In this document: piece after piece, positions 10,670-19,569 of the stretch
Layout of the letters: each line of letters begins with the position of its first letter
Position numbering within the stretch: the first letter of the stretch is position 1
Source: Nocardia bhagyanarayanae
GTDB taxonomy: Bacteria; Actinomycetota; Actinomycetes; Mycobacteriales; Mycobacteriaceae
Assembly: GCF_006716565.1 (NCBI RefSeq)
Contig: NZ_VFPG01000001.1
Span: 5,766,001 to 5,830,000, forward strand
Reading direction: 5' to 3'
Length of the DNA stretch: 64,000 nucleotides
Notes under the pieces: model-generated
Seen by the model: only the letters and a program-made list of their open reading frames with translations
Told to the model about the DNA's origin: nothing
Database searches by the model: none
Made by a program: the position numbers and the translations under genes

Positions 10670-10708
10670 ACGGTACCGGGAGTGAGTCATATGATCAAGG
10701 CAATTGAC
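10670..10708 (-). promoter_or_regulatory. Promoter and operator A (membrane protein/amine oxidase unit)
   Basis: On the minus strand, TTGATC (10698-10693), 17 bases, then TACCGT (10675-10670) make a -35/-10 pair. The -35 lies inside the inverted repeat GTCAnnTG-N7-CAnnTGAC at 10686-10708. The same promoter and operator geometry recurs at 19421-19459, so a repressor would block both in the same way. Confidence 0.7.
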
Positions 10709-10911
10709 CCACTAATTCTCGACATGTCGATCAGCCGACCGGGCCACGGTCGTGGTAGGGCGCCCGAACGCACAACCGCCGAACCACAGCGTGCGCGGGT
10801 TCGGCGGTGCGGTGCATCCCGACCTGATCGTCGGCATCTGTCTATATCGGATGACTATGTTCGTGAGAGCACTCGGCCGGCCGAGGCGAGCCGATACAGA
10901 CTTTCCACGCG

Positions 10912-10959
10912 TCACGCCGGCCGTCGACGGCGAGCGCCATTCCTCGACGGCCGGCGTGA
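10912..10959 (-). terminator. Terminator of the long catabolic operon
   Basis: A perfect 16-bp stem (10912-10927 with 10944-10959), 16-base loop, begins 13 bases past the stop of the FAD oxidoreductase gene on the minus strand. A second 11-bp stem at 10775-10808 could serve as a backup. Confidence 0.75.
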
Positions 10960-10972
10960 ACCGGTGCGGTGA

Positions 10973-12271
10973 TTACTTCCTGAGCGCGGCCAAACGGTCG
11001 GCGGCGCGGTCCGCGAGCCAACCCAGATACAGCGCGGGATTACCGACGAAGCTGGGCCAGAACCGCTTGCCGCCGTGCCAGATCGCCTCCAAGTCCTCGT
11101 GCCGCGGCGCGCCGGTGACGTGGTCGGCCAGCATATGGCCCACGTACTGCGCCTGGGCGAAGCCGTGGCCGTTGCAGGCGAGCGAGTAGAGCACGTTGTC
11201 GGAGGCTTCCCCCGCGACGGGGAGCCACGTGGAACTCATGCCGATCCAGCCGCCCCAAGCTCGCTGCGGCTCGATATCCCGCAGGCCAGGGAAGCGATCG
11301 TGAAAGCCGCGGACGAGGTCGTCGGCGACGTGCGGCGCGGGGGTGCGATCCGGCAGCGGGTTGCGGCCCGCCTGCACTCGGCGCGTGCCGAACACGATGG
11401 TGCCCCGCGGCGTGACGCGGTAGCTCTCCAGGATCATGTGCAGCGTGACCATGGGGGCCCGGCTGGTCCAGCCGATCTCGTCGAGCCGCTCGGGCGCGAT
11501 GGGTTCGGTTTCGACCAGAGAGGTCCACACCGGGGTGGCGAGGTGCTTGGGGGCGAGGGGCAGTCCGTTGCTCGCGGCATTGGTGGTCAGCAGAGCCTTG
11601 CGAGCCCTGATCTTTCCGCGCGGAGTCTCGACGACGACACCGCCGCCGACGTCGGCGATGTCGCGTGCGGGAGTGGACTCGTAGACACGCACACCCGCAG
11701 CGATCGTCGCGGCGCGCAGACCGAGCGCGAACTTGCCCGGATTCACCGTGCCGCCCACGCCCTCGCGGATGCCACCGAGGAAGCCCTCCGGCAGACCTGC
11801 CTCGGGGCCTTCGACCCATTCGCCCGACGATCCGGCCTCGGCCAGGACCTTCGCGTTGCGGCGCGCGTGCCGCAACTGCCCCTTCGACACCGCGGCCATC
11901 ACGATGCCCTCCTGCCGATAATCGCAGTCGATCGCGTGGCGCTCGATCGCCTCCTCGGCGAAATACACCGCGTGCTCGGCGTAGCGATACAGCTCGCGCA
12001 AGCGCTCACGCGAGAGCAGGAATCCCAGCAATTCCGGATCGGCGGCGACCGAGTTCGTGATGTATCCGGCGTTGCGCGAGGTGGCGCCCCAGCCGAGGGT
12101 CTTCGCCTCGAGCAGTACGACGTCGACGCCCTTCTCGGCGAGGCGGAGTGCGGCCGACATGCCGCCGCCACCGCCGCCGATCACCACGACATCGCAGTCG
12201 ATGTCACCGGTCAGCGGCGGTTCGACTGTCGTGGGTTGACCGGCCCAACCGGTGTCGTGGATCAACTCCAT
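10973..12271 (-). CDS. DAO-type FAD-dependent amine/amino-acid oxidoreductase
   Basis: A 432-residue enzyme of the D-amino-acid oxidase superfamily. The FAD-binding fold reads VVVIGGGGGGMSAALRLAEKG, followed by WGATSRNAGYI, a pattern typical of PuuB-like (gamma-glutamylputrescine oxidase) and related deaminating oxidases. The C-terminal LYSLACNGHGFAQAQYVGHMLAD segment is the usual second FAD contact. With a glutamine-synthetase-like ligase and a gamma-glutamyl hydrolase in the same regulon, oxidation of a gamma-glutamylated amine is plausible. It is the last gene of the minus-strand operon that begins with the acyl-CoA ligase. Its start lies six bases beyond the stop of the hotdog gene. Confidence 0.85.
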   Translation of the reverse strand: MELIHDTGWAGQPTTVEPPLTGDIDCDVVVIGGGGGGMSAALRLAEKGVDVVLLEAKTLGWGATSRNAGYITNSVAADPELLGFLLSRERLRELYRYAEHAVYFAEEAIERHAIDCDYRQEGIVMAAVSKGQLRHARRNAKVLAEAGSSGEWVEGPEAGLPEGFLGGIREGVGGTVNPGKFALGLRAATIAAGVRVYESTPARDIADVGGGVVVETPRGKIRARKALLTTNAASNGLPLAPKHLATPVWTSLVETEPIAPERLDEIGWTSRAPMVTLHMILESYRVTPRGTIVFGTRRVQAGRNPLPDRTPAPHVADDLVRGFHDRFPGLRDIEPQRAWGGWIGMSSTWLPVAGEASDNVLYSLACNGHGFAQAQYVGHMLADHVTGAPRHEDLEAIWHGGKRFWPSFVGNPALYLGWLADRAADRLAALRK

Positions 12272-12276
12272 GGCGC

Positions 12277-12651
12277 CTACTCCGTTCCGTCCGCGGGGAT
12301 GACCGCGGTGCCGCGAGCACGAACCGCGACCAGGGGAGGGTCCAGGACCTGCGCGCGACCCGTGTCATCGGAGCCACGACAGATCACCCGAAGCTCGAAA
12401 TCGACTGTGCGGCTTCGGTTTCCCTTCTTCACCAGGGTGGCCTCGGCCTCCACGACGTCGCCGCCGCGGACCGGAGCGAGGAATTCGACCGACGAGTAGC
12501 CGGCGAACAGGCCCTCGTGTCCGTCCATTTCGATCGCCAGATTGGTGCCGACATCGCCGAACAGCTTCAGGGCGTAGGCGCCGTCGACCAAATTACCGGC
12601 GTAGTGCGCGTCGGAGAAGGCGACGTACCGCCGGTGGACTGCCTTGCTCAT
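12277..12651 (-). CDS. Hotdog-fold protein resembling 3-aminobutyryl-CoA ammonia-lyase
   Basis: A 124-residue hotdog protein. The block DAHYAGNLVDGAYALKLFGD, then DGHEGLFAGY, VEFLAPVRGGD and KKGNRSR strongly recall Kal, the 3-aminobutyryl-CoA ammonia-lyase of lysine fermentation, which releases ammonia from a beta-aminoacyl-CoA to give an enoyl-CoA. That recognition is from memory of the family; a thioesterase or dehydratase role is possible. ATG 12651 overlaps the BVMO stop as ATGA, and a GGAG precedes it. An ammonia-lyase beside an enoyl-CoA hydratase would fit removal of nitrogen at the CoA-ester stage. Confidence 0.7.
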   Translation of the reverse strand: MSKAVHRRYVAFSDAHYAGNLVDGAYALKLFGDVGTNLAIEMDGHEGLFAGYSSVEFLAPVRGGDVVEAEATLVKKGNRSRTVDFELRVICRGSDDTGRAQVLDPPLVAVRARGTAVIPADGTE

Positions 12652-14312
12652 GCGATCTCCTCGTGAATCGGGCCGAGTGTGCGCGACTGCGCTTCGCCGT
12701 CGAGGGCGACGCCGGGGTAGCCCCGCTTGGCGATCTCGGTGCACATGCGGCGGTATTTGCCGACACCACCCACGTAACCCATGAAGGTGTTGGGCTTGCC
12801 TTCGATGTTGGAGCCCCGATACCAGGAGTCGGTGGTCGCGTACAGCGTCTGCGCGACGGTTCCCTCGGTGATGTCGACCCACTCCTGCTGTGCCTCGGGG
12901 GTGGCCTCGATCACCGTGGCGCCGTTGTCGCGGGCGTGCTCGATGAGGTCGGCGATCCAGTCGACGGCCTGCTCGATCGTCACCACCACATTGCTGGCCA
13001 GCGCGGGACTGAGCGGTCCGCCGACCATGAAGAAATTGGGGAAGTCGGCGGCCATGATCCCGAGGTAGGAGCGGATACCGTCGCCCCAGGCCTCCTGCAG
13101 CTTCTCGCCGGACGCCCCGGTGAGACCGAGCCCGTACAGCGGGCCGGTGAAGGCGTCGAACCCGATCGCGAGCACGATGGCGTCCACCTCGTAGGAGCCC
13201 TTCGAGGTGACGATCGCGTTCGCGGTCATCGTCTCGATCGTCTCCTCACGCAGCGACACCAGCGACACGTTCGGGCGGTTGTAGGTCTCGTAGTAGTCGG
13301 TGCCGAAGACGCTGCGCTTGGCGCCCAGCGGGTGGTACTTGGGCACCAGCAGTTCCGCGGTGACCGGGTCCTTCACGATCTCGCGGATCTTGTCGTGGAT
13401 GAATTCCGACGCGGTCCGGTTCGCCTCGGCGTCGAAGAGCAGGTCGGCGAACTCGGCGCCGACGCCCTGGAAGCCGCTGCGCTCGTAGGCCTCCTCGTAG
13501 CGCCGTTTGCGCTCCTCGTCCGAGACGTCGAAGGCCCGGTCGGTGACGGGGCGATCGGGGATGCCGCCGGGTGAGTGCCTGCATTCCTCACGGATGGCCA
13601 GGTAGTCGTCCTTGACGGCGGCGACCTGGTCCGGGGAGAGTTCGGCGTTGCGCGCGGGCATCACGTAGTTCGGGGTGCGCTGGAACACCGTCAGGTGCTC
13701 GGCGACCTCGGCGATGAGCGGAATGGCCTGCACGCCGGAAGACCCGGTGCCGATCACGGCGACGCGCTTGCCCGCGAGATCGTCGAGGGAGATGTTCCAC
13801 CGGCTCGTCGACACCTTCGTACCGGCGAAGTTCGACAGGCCGGGCACGTCGAAGTCCTTCGGGGTGGACAGGCCGCCCGCACCCGAGATCAGGTAGCGGC
13901 TGCGCCGGGTCTCCCCGTTGTCGAGCCGCACCTCCCACAGGCTGTCTGCGGCGTTCCAGGTCGAGGCCACCACCCGGGTGTTGAAGGTGAAGTGCTTGCG
14001 CAGGTCGAAGCGGTCGGCGACGTGCTCGATATAGCTGAGGATCTCGGCCTGCGGGGCGAACCGCTGGCTCCACGTCCACTCCTGCTGGAGCGCCTCGTCG
14101 AACGAGTACGAGTAGTAGATGCTCTCGACGTCACAGCGCGCGCCCGGATAGGTGTTCCAGAACCAGGTGCCGCCGACGCTGGGCCCGGCTTCGAAGCCCG
14201 CGAAGGTCCAGCCCGCTGTCGTCAGCCGGTGCGAGAGGTAGATGCCGGTGAAGCCGGCGCCGACACCGATGACGTCGACAACGCCGGGATCGACAGTGGA
14301 GGTGGAGTTCAT
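12648..14312 (-). CDS. Type I Baeyer-Villiger-like flavin monooxygenase (first copy)
   Basis: A 554-residue FAD/NADPH monooxygenase of the cyclohexanone monooxygenase group. Visible are the FAD site GVGAGFTGIYL, the GGTWFWNTYPGARCDVES block, the NADPH site IGTGSSGVQAIP, and the AKRS-GTDYYETYNRPNV segment that carries the catalytic arginine in known BVMOs. The BVMO fingerprint FxGxxxHxxxW is present at residues 162-172 but with Ser168 in place of histidine. The reaction expected is ketone to ester or lactone. The start is ATG 14312, with only a weak GAAAG upstream. It is very similar to the copy at 24382-26037 and overlaps the next gene by ATGA. Confidence 0.87.
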   Translation of the reverse strand: MNSTSTVDPGVVDVIGVGAGFTGIYLSHRLTTAGWTFAGFEAGPSVGGTWFWNTYPGARCDVESIYYSYSFDEALQQEWTWSQRFAPQAEILSYIEHVADRFDLRKHFTFNTRVVASTWNAADSLWEVRLDNGETRRSRYLISGAGGLSTPKDFDVPGLSNFAGTKVSTSRWNISLDDLAGKRVAVIGTGSSGVQAIPLIAEVAEHLTVFQRTPNYVMPARNAELSPDQVAAVKDDYLAIREECRHSPGGIPDRPVTDRAFDVSDEERKRRYEEAYERSGFQGVGAEFADLLFDAEANRTASEFIHDKIREIVKDPVTAELLVPKYHPLGAKRSVFGTDYYETYNRPNVSLVSLREETIETMTANAIVTSKGSYEVDAIVLAIGFDAFTGPLYGLGLTGASGEKLQEAWGDGIRSYLGIMAADFPNFFMVGGPLSPALASNVVVTIEQAVDWIADLIEHARDNGATVIEATPEAQQEWVDITEGTVAQTLYATTDSWYRGSNIEGKPNTFMGYVGGVGKYRRMCTEIAKRGYPGVALDGEAQSRTLGPIHEEIA

Positions 14313-14343
14313 GGCAGCAGCCGCTTTCGTCGAAGGTCGTTCA

Positions 14344-15801
14344 TTACAGGGGAAGATCGGGAGAATCGACGCCGACCACGCGGTCGCCGCAGAACACCCG
14401 GACGGACTCACCGGGGGCGTGACCGCCGATTCCCGAAGTGCCCCAGAAGCTTTGGGCCGAGCCGTCGGCCAAGTCGGCGACCTTGGCGCCGTTCACGCGC
14501 ACCTCGCCGGACAGCACCCGGGATCCGACCTCGATGGCGCGGTCCAGGTCGCTGCCGAACACGTACGCGTCCAGACCCGACGGGTTGGCGTTGGCCACGC
14601 GCAGTGCGTCCTCGTCGGACTCCACGGCGTGCAGGGTGACGAGCGGGCCGAACAACTCGGCGGTCGCCACCGACGCGTCGACTCCCGAAGCGATGGTGGG
14701 TGAAAGGAAGAACCCGTCGAGCCCGGGGAGCTTCGCGGGCTGATGGATGGTCGCGCCCTTGGCCCGCAGCTCGTCGATCCGGCTTCGCAGCGTGGCGAAA
14801 TGCGGGGCGTTCGAGATCGGGCCCAGCTGGGTGTCCTCGTCCAGCGAGTGCCCGACCTCGATGCCGGCGATGCGATCGAGCAGCGCGTCGAGGAGCGGCT
14901 CCACCAGACTCTTGTGCGCCAGCACCTTTCCGGGGCCCTCGCACCACTGACCGTTGAGCTTGGTCATTCCCTCGAGGATGCCGTCGGCCGCGACGTCGAT
15001 GTCGGCGTCGTCCAGCACCAGAGCCGGGTTGTTGCCACCGAGCTCGAGCTGGAGCACCTTGAAGTCCTCCGCGGCCGCGCGGGCGATCGCGCGACCGGCG
15101 TTCGGGCCGCCGGTGAACGAGACGATCTTCACCCGGTGATCGCCGGTGATCGCCGCGCCCACATCGCCCGCACCGTGAACGAGCTGCAGCGCACCGTCGG
15201 GCAACCCGGCCTTGACGAAGCATTCGACGATGATCTGGGCGCTGCTCGGCGCGTGCTCCGACGGTTTGAGGATGACGGGGCAACCGGCGGCCAACGCGCT
15301 CACCATCTTGGCGGCGGGGATGAAACTGGGGCCGTTCCACGGGGTGAGGATCGCCGCGGGACCCCACGGCACCTTGTACAGCCGCACGTCGCGGCCACCG
15401 GCCTCGAGCGCGGTGCGACGCGGGATGGCGCGCAGCTCCGCGGCCGCCGCGCGGATCCGGTGCGGGAGGAACTGCGCGACCAGCCGAGCCTTCGCGATCG
15501 GGACGCCGCTGGTGAGGGCATCGGTGCGGGCGATGTCCTCGATCCGGGTCTCCACGAGGTCGGCCGCGCGCTCGATCATCGCCGCGCGTTCCTCGCTCGC
15601 CGCGTCGTCCCAGCGTTCGAAGCCGTAGGACCGCTCGGCATGCCGCAGGGCACGCTCCACGTCGTCCGGGCTGGTGGTGACGGCGCGGTGGACGGGTTGG
15701 CCGGTGTTGGGGTCGAGATTCCACGCGTCCGGGATCGTCCGGCACTCGGACCATTCGTCGGCGATGTAGTTGATCGGTTGGGGCAGTTGCGGATTCGACA
15801 T
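14344..15801 (-). CDS. NAD(P)-dependent aldehyde dehydrogenase
   Basis: A 485-residue aldehyde dehydrogenase with all landmarks: TPWN (oxyanion asparagine), KPSEHAPSS (cofactor lysine), FTGGPNAGR loop, LELGGNNP with the general-base glutamate, and the nucleophilic cysteine in GQWCEGPGK. It would oxidise the aldehyde made by the neighbouring alcohol dehydrogenase or amine oxidase to a carboxylate ready for the CoA ligase. It sits within the minus-strand operon, 34 bases from the upstream alcohol dehydrogenase and 31 from the downstream BVMO start. Confidence 0.92.
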   Translation of the reverse strand: MSNPQLPQPINYIADEWSECRTIPDAWNLDPNTGQPVHRAVTTSPDDVERALRHAERSYGFERWDDAASEERAAMIERAADLVETRIEDIARTDALTSGVPIAKARLVAQFLPHRIRAAAAELRAIPRRTALEAGGRDVRLYKVPWGPAAILTPWNGPSFIPAAKMVSALAAGCPVILKPSEHAPSSAQIIVECFVKAGLPDGALQLVHGAGDVGAAITGDHRVKIVSFTGGPNAGRAIARAAAEDFKVLQLELGGNNPALVLDDADIDVAADGILEGMTKLNGQWCEGPGKVLAHKSLVEPLLDALLDRIAGIEVGHSLDEDTQLGPISNAPHFATLRSRIDELRAKGATIHQPAKLPGLDGFFLSPTIASGVDASVATAELFGPLVTLHAVESDEDALRVANANPSGLDAYVFGSDLDRAIEVGSRVLSGEVRVNGAKVADLADGSAQSFWGTSGIGGHAPGESVRVFCGDRVVGVDSPDLPL

Positions 15802-15835
15802 CAGGGGCTCCTTCGGTGCTCGAACAGGGAGGGGG

Positions 15836-16930
15836 TCAGACGGTGAGATCGGCGACGATGCGGGTGACCTCGCCGGACTTCATCGCCTCGAAGCCCTTGC
15901 CGATGTCGTGGAACGGGACGACATCGCTGACCATCTCGTCGAGCAGCAGCCGGCCCTGCTGGTACAGACGGGCGAACTGGGCGATGTCCTCCTGCGCCTG
16001 GCCCGAACCCATGTAGGAACCGATGAGTCGCTTCTCGCTGAAGAAGAAGTTCCAGGCGGGCAGCGTCAGGTCGGTCCCGTCGGGGGCGATGCCGACCATG
16101 CACGCGGTGCCGGTGGCGCGCAGGACCGCCAGCGCGGTGGCCGCGGTCCGCGCGCTGCCGACGGCCTCGAACGAGTAGTCCACGCCGTCGCCGAGCAGGT
16201 TCTGGATCTCGGCAGGCACGTCGGCGGCACCGTTCACGACGTGGGTGGCGCCGTAGGTGCGGGCCGCGGCGAGGCGGGCGTCGTCGAGATCCACGGCGAC
16301 GATCGCCGAGGCACCGGCCAGACGCGCGCCCTGGATGATGGCCGAACCCACACCGCCGCAACCGATGACGGCGACGGTCGCACCCGGCCGCACCCGCGCG
16401 GCGCGGAACACGGCGCCGATACCGGTGATGACGCAGCACGAGAGCAGGCAGCCCACGTGCAGCCCGACCTCGTCGGACACCTTCACCAGCGCGTTCTCCC
16501 GCATCAGGGTGTGGCGGGAGAACGCGCCGACGTCACCGAGCCGGTGCACGACCTGACCGCCGGGCAGTTGGAAGGCGGGCCGGGGCCGCTGCCGGATCTG
16601 CGCGATGCGCTGACACTGGGTCGAGTGCCCGACCTGGCAGTTGCGGCACAATCCGCACGAGGGCGTGAGGGCGCCGACGACCCGGTCGCCGGGGGCCAAC
16701 GTGGTCACCGCGGAGCCGACCGACTCGACCACACCCGCCAATTCGTGGCCGACCACCACGGGCAGGTCCGCGCCGACGGTTCCGGTCATGTAGTGCAGGT
16801 CGCTGTGGCACAGACCGACATTCGAGACGGCCAGGCGGACCTCGTTGGGTTCCGGGTCGTCGACCAGGATCTCGGTGAATTCCAGCGGTTCGTTCACCGC
16901 GGTGAGGACTGCTGCTTCGGTGGTGATCAT
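15836..16930 (-). CDS. Zinc-dependent alcohol dehydrogenase (class III-like MDR)
   Basis: A 364-residue medium-chain dehydrogenase. Catalytic zinc ligands are seen in NVGLCHSDLH and GHELAG. The structural-zinc lobe CGLCRNCQVGHSTQC carries four cysteines, and the NAD fold reads IGCGGVGSAII. Two adjacent ATGs exist; the second (16930) lies six bases from GGAG and is preferred over 16933. It probably oxidises the hydroxy-acid or alcohol released after ester hydrolysis. It lies 14 bases downstream of the enoyl-CoA hydratase gene. Confidence 0.9.
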   Translation of the reverse strand: MITTEAAVLTAVNEPLEFTEILVDDPEPNEVRLAVSNVGLCHSDLHYMTGTVGADLPVVVGHELAGVVESVGSAVTTLAPGDRVVGALTPSCGLCRNCQVGHSTQCQRIAQIRQRPRPAFQLPGGQVVHRLGDVGAFSRHTLMRENALVKVSDEVGLHVGCLLSCCVITGIGAVFRAARVRPGATVAVIGCGGVGSAIIQGARLAGASAIVAVDLDDARLAAARTYGATHVVNGAADVPAEIQNLLGDGVDYSFEAVGSARTAATALAVLRATGTACMVGIAPDGTDLTLPAWNFFFSEKRLIGSYMGSGQAQEDIAQFARLYQQGRLLLDEMVSDVVPFHDIGKGFEAMKSGEVTRIVADLTV

Positions 16931-16944
16931 CATCGTCTCCGATC

Positions 16945-17724
16945 TCAATTGCTCTTCGCGGGCGCCGTCGGCGCCGTGTTCTTCGATGCCCAGAAGCCCT
17001 CGATGCCCTCGGTGAAGGCGCCGGACTCCCACGACTCGCGGGCGGCGTCGTCCTCGCGCGCGAAGGCGGCCTCGATGTCTTCGGGGCGCGGCCGCAGCAG
17101 ACTCAGGTGCAGCGCGGTGGTACGCGGATCGGAGTTCCACTGCCTGACCACCTCGACGGCGCGGTCCAGCAGTGCCTCCGCGGGCACGATCTCGTCGAGC
17201 AGCCCGATCCGCAGGGCCTCGTCCGCGCCGATTCGCTGGGAGCCCAGGATGATTCGCATCGCGTGGTTGCGCACCAGGCGCCCCATGAGGAAGCTCGAGG
17301 CGTTGGAGATGATGATCCCGCGGTGGTTCTCCGGCTGGAAGTACTCGGCGGCGGGGGTGCCGATCCGCGAGTCGCAGCACAGCGTGATCTCCGAGGCGCC
17401 GCCGACCGCGATTCCGTTCACGGCCGCGATCACCGGGATCTTCGTCTCGAGGATCGCGCGGGTGATGTCGTGGAAGGTCGCGAAGGCCTCGCGGATCTCG
17501 TCGTAGGTGGTCGGCACCGTCTGCAGGTCCTCACCGGCGGAGAAGGCCCGCCCCGTGCCCGTGAGCACGATCCCGCGGACGAGATCACCCGTCCCGAACC
17601 GGCGGATCGTCTGGGCGAGCTGCACTCGCGTGGCCACGTCCAGCACGTTCAGCTTGGCGGGGCGGTTCAGCGTGAGCACCGCGACGTCGACGTCGATGCG
17701 CACGTCCAGGTAGTTGTCGGTCAT
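16945..17724 (-). CDS. Enoyl-CoA hydratase/isomerase (crotonase family)
   Basis: A 259-residue crotonase. The oxyanion-hole blocks are RAFSAGEDLQ and NGIAVGGASEITLCCDSRIG, at the usual distances. The second catalytic glutamate lies in the FQPENHRGI segment. ATG 17724 is seven bases behind GGAG, and the gene begins ten bases after the ligase stop. It would hydrate enoyl-CoA intermediates in beta-oxidation of the acid produced by this pathway. Exact chemistry (hydratase, isomerase or hydrolase) cannot be settled from the sequence. Confidence 0.88.
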   Translation of the reverse strand: MTDNYLDVRIDVDVAVLTLNRPAKLNVLDVATRVQLAQTIRRFGTGDLVRGIVLTGTGRAFSAGEDLQTVPTTYDEIREAFATFHDITRAILETKIPVIAAVNGIAVGGASEITLCCDSRIGTPAAEYFQPENHRGIIISNASSFLMGRLVRNHAMRIILGSQRIGADEALRIGLLDEIVPAEALLDRAVEVVRQWNSDPRTTALHLSLLRPRPEDIEAAFAREDDAARESWESGAFTEGIEGFWASKNTAPTAPAKSN

Positions 17725-17734
17725 GTCTGGCTCC

Positions 17735-19351
17735 TCAGTTGCCGTCGGTGCGCGACGGCCGCAGGTCGTAGGTGGTGCCGGGATGCTCGGCGGCACGCGC
17801 CTTCAGCGCCGGCTTGGACACCCGCTCGGACGGGGTGCGCGGGAAATCGGCGACGAACTCGACGTAGCGCGGAACCTTGAAGCGCGCCAACTGGTTTCGC
17901 GCGCCATCGATGATCCGCTCCGCGGTCGCGCGGCTCTCCTCGACGCCGGGAGCCAGCTGCACGAAGGCCTTGACCTCCTCGCCGAACAGCTCGTCCGAGA
18001 CGCCGACCACCGCCGTCGCGACGACGGCGTCGTCGCGCTCGAGGACGCGTTCGACCTCGGCGCTGGCGATGTTCTCCCCGCCGCGGCGGACCATGTCCTT
18101 GATCCGGCCGACCAAGCGGTAGCTGTCCGCCTCGCGGACCGCGACATCGCCGGTGTGCAGCCAACCGTCGCGCAGGACCCGCGCGGTGTCTTCGGGCCGG
18201 TTCCAGTAGCCGAGCATCATCGGTTTGCCCGACGTGATCAGCTCTCCGGATTCGCCCTCGGCGACCTCCCGACCCTCCGGATCGACCACCCGGACCTGCT
18301 TAGTGGGGACCGGCTGCCCCAGCCTTCCGCTCCCGACGTCAGCCGTGTTCTCCGGGAGGCTGACCAGGTCGGCCCCGGTCTCGGTCATGCCGAAGATCTC
18401 CCGCCACGGCGCGCCCCAACGCTGTTCGAGCTCCGCGTGCAGCGCGACCGGGATCGCCGAGCACAGCACGAGGCGCAGGTCGTTGTCCCGGTCCTCGGGG
18501 GCGGGCGGCTGCTTGAACAGCAGCGTCGGCATCGAGCCGAGCACGTAGCAGAACGTGGCCCGGTGCCTGCGGACGTCCGCCATGAAACCCGAGGCGGAGA
18601 ACCGGGGTAGCACCACCAGCGGCGCGCCGATCGTGAGGCACAGCGAAGTGTTCCACTGGGGGTCCATGTAGGAGAACGGCTGTGAGGTCAGCACCACGTC
18701 GTCCGGCCCGAGGTCGGCCGCGTTCGCGCACACCCAGCCCAGTCGAGTCCAATAGTCGTGGGTCAGCATGCACGCCTTGGGGAATCCGGTTGTCCCCGAG
18801 GTGTACTGGAGGTTCGCGAGCGTGTCGCCGGAGACGACGACCATCGGCCGGTCCGCCGGGTACTGGTCGAGCTCGCCGCGCGACGCGGCTTCGACGATCC
18901 GGACATCCTCCAGATCGCCGTTCGCGGCGCGCACCTCTGCGACGAGCGGGGTGTGCGCGGCGTCGGTGAAGATCACCCGAGCGCCGGAGTCCCGGAGCAC
19001 GAATTCCAAGTCCGCGCGCTGGTACGACGAGTTCACCGGCACCGCGACACCGCCTGCCTTCAGGATCGCGAGCCAGGCGATCGGCCACTGCACCACGTTG
19101 GGCAGCATGATCGCGACCCGGTCGCCCGCGCTGACCCCGTCTTCGGCGACCAGTCGCCGCGCCAGGCGCGAGGTCCAGTCGTCGACCTCGCCGAAGGTCC
19201 ACGACCCTTCGGCGAACCGGAGGAACTCGCGGTCGGGAGCACTAACGGCTTGGCTCGCGAGCAGGCCGACGAGGGTGTCGATCGGCGGGTCCATAGCCAT
19301 GCGATCGCGTGCGATCGCGCGTTCCCGGTGTGCTGATTCGACTTCGGTCAT
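17735..19351 (-). CDS. Acyl-CoA ligase (AMP-dependent synthetase)
   Basis: A 538-residue ANL-superfamily enzyme, first gene of the seven-gene minus operon. It has the AMP-binding motif YTSGTTGFPK, the FGMTETG core, the GYWNRPEDTARVLRDGWLHTGD hinge region (shown in part) and the C-terminal GRIKDMVRRGGENI; a lysine lies in the SERVSKPAL segment near the end, where the catalytic lysine is expected. It would activate the acid product to a CoA thioester. ATG 19351 has AAGGA four bases upstream and is preferred to an in-frame ATG about 90 bases further up, which would place the coding region over the promoter. Expression starts at the operator-bearing promoter 19421-19459. Confidence 0.9.
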   Translation of the reverse strand: MTEVESAHRERAIARDRMAMDPPIDTLVGLLASQAVSAPDREFLRFAEGSWTFGEVDDWTSRLARRLVAEDGVSAGDRVAIMLPNVVQWPIAWLAILKAGGVAVPVNSSYQRADLEFVLRDSGARVIFTDAAHTPLVAEVRAANGDLEDVRIVEAASRGELDQYPADRPMVVVSGDTLANLQYTSGTTGFPKACMLTHDYWTRLGWVCANAADLGPDDVVLTSQPFSYMDPQWNTSLCLTIGAPLVVLPRFSASGFMADVRRHRATFCYVLGSMPTLLFKQPPAPEDRDNDLRLVLCSAIPVALHAELEQRWGAPWREIFGMTETGADLVSLPENTADVGSGRLGQPVPTKQVRVVDPEGREVAEGESGELITSGKPMMLGYWNRPEDTARVLRDGWLHTGDVAVREADSYRLVGRIKDMVRRGGENIASAEVERVLERDDAVVATAVVGVSDELFGEEVKAFVQLAPGVEESRATAERIIDGARNQLARFKVPRYVEFVADFPRTPSERVSKPALKARAAEHPGTTYDLRPSRTDGN

Positions 19352-19420
19352 GTCGTCCTTCGAGGTGTGGCGGTGGTGCGGAGGGCCGTCGTCGATCGAC
19401 GGCATGTGATGCCAGTCATA

Positions 19421-19459
19421 ACGGTAGCGAAACTGGGTCAAATGATCAAGGCAAATGAC
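19421..19459 (-). promoter_or_regulatory. Promoter and operator B (seven-gene catabolic operon)
   Basis: On the minus strand TTGATC (19449-19444), 17 bases, TACCGT (19426-19421). The inverted repeat GTCAnnTG-N7-CAnnTGAC spans 19437-19459 and covers the -35 box. The core between the half sites, ATCAAGG, is identical to operator A. The divergent TetR gene starts 111 bases away. Confidence 0.75.
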
Positions 19460-19569
19460 TAAGAAGGTCCGTACGGTGATCGACTGGCGCGTTCGCGCTT
19501 GCCGATCCAGCTGGTAGCGTTGGGAATTGACTTGATCAATCGTTCATATTGATCCGACAGGAGGAACGC

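Larger units (their letters stand above)
10493..10972. other. Intergenic region, 480 bases
   Basis: It holds operator A with its promoter (10670-10708), an 11-bp perfect stem-loop (10775-10785 with 10798-10808, 12-base loop), and the long terminator stem at 10912-10959. No credible gene is seen. The AT-richer stretch around 10665-10725 is the promoter. Confidence 0.7.
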
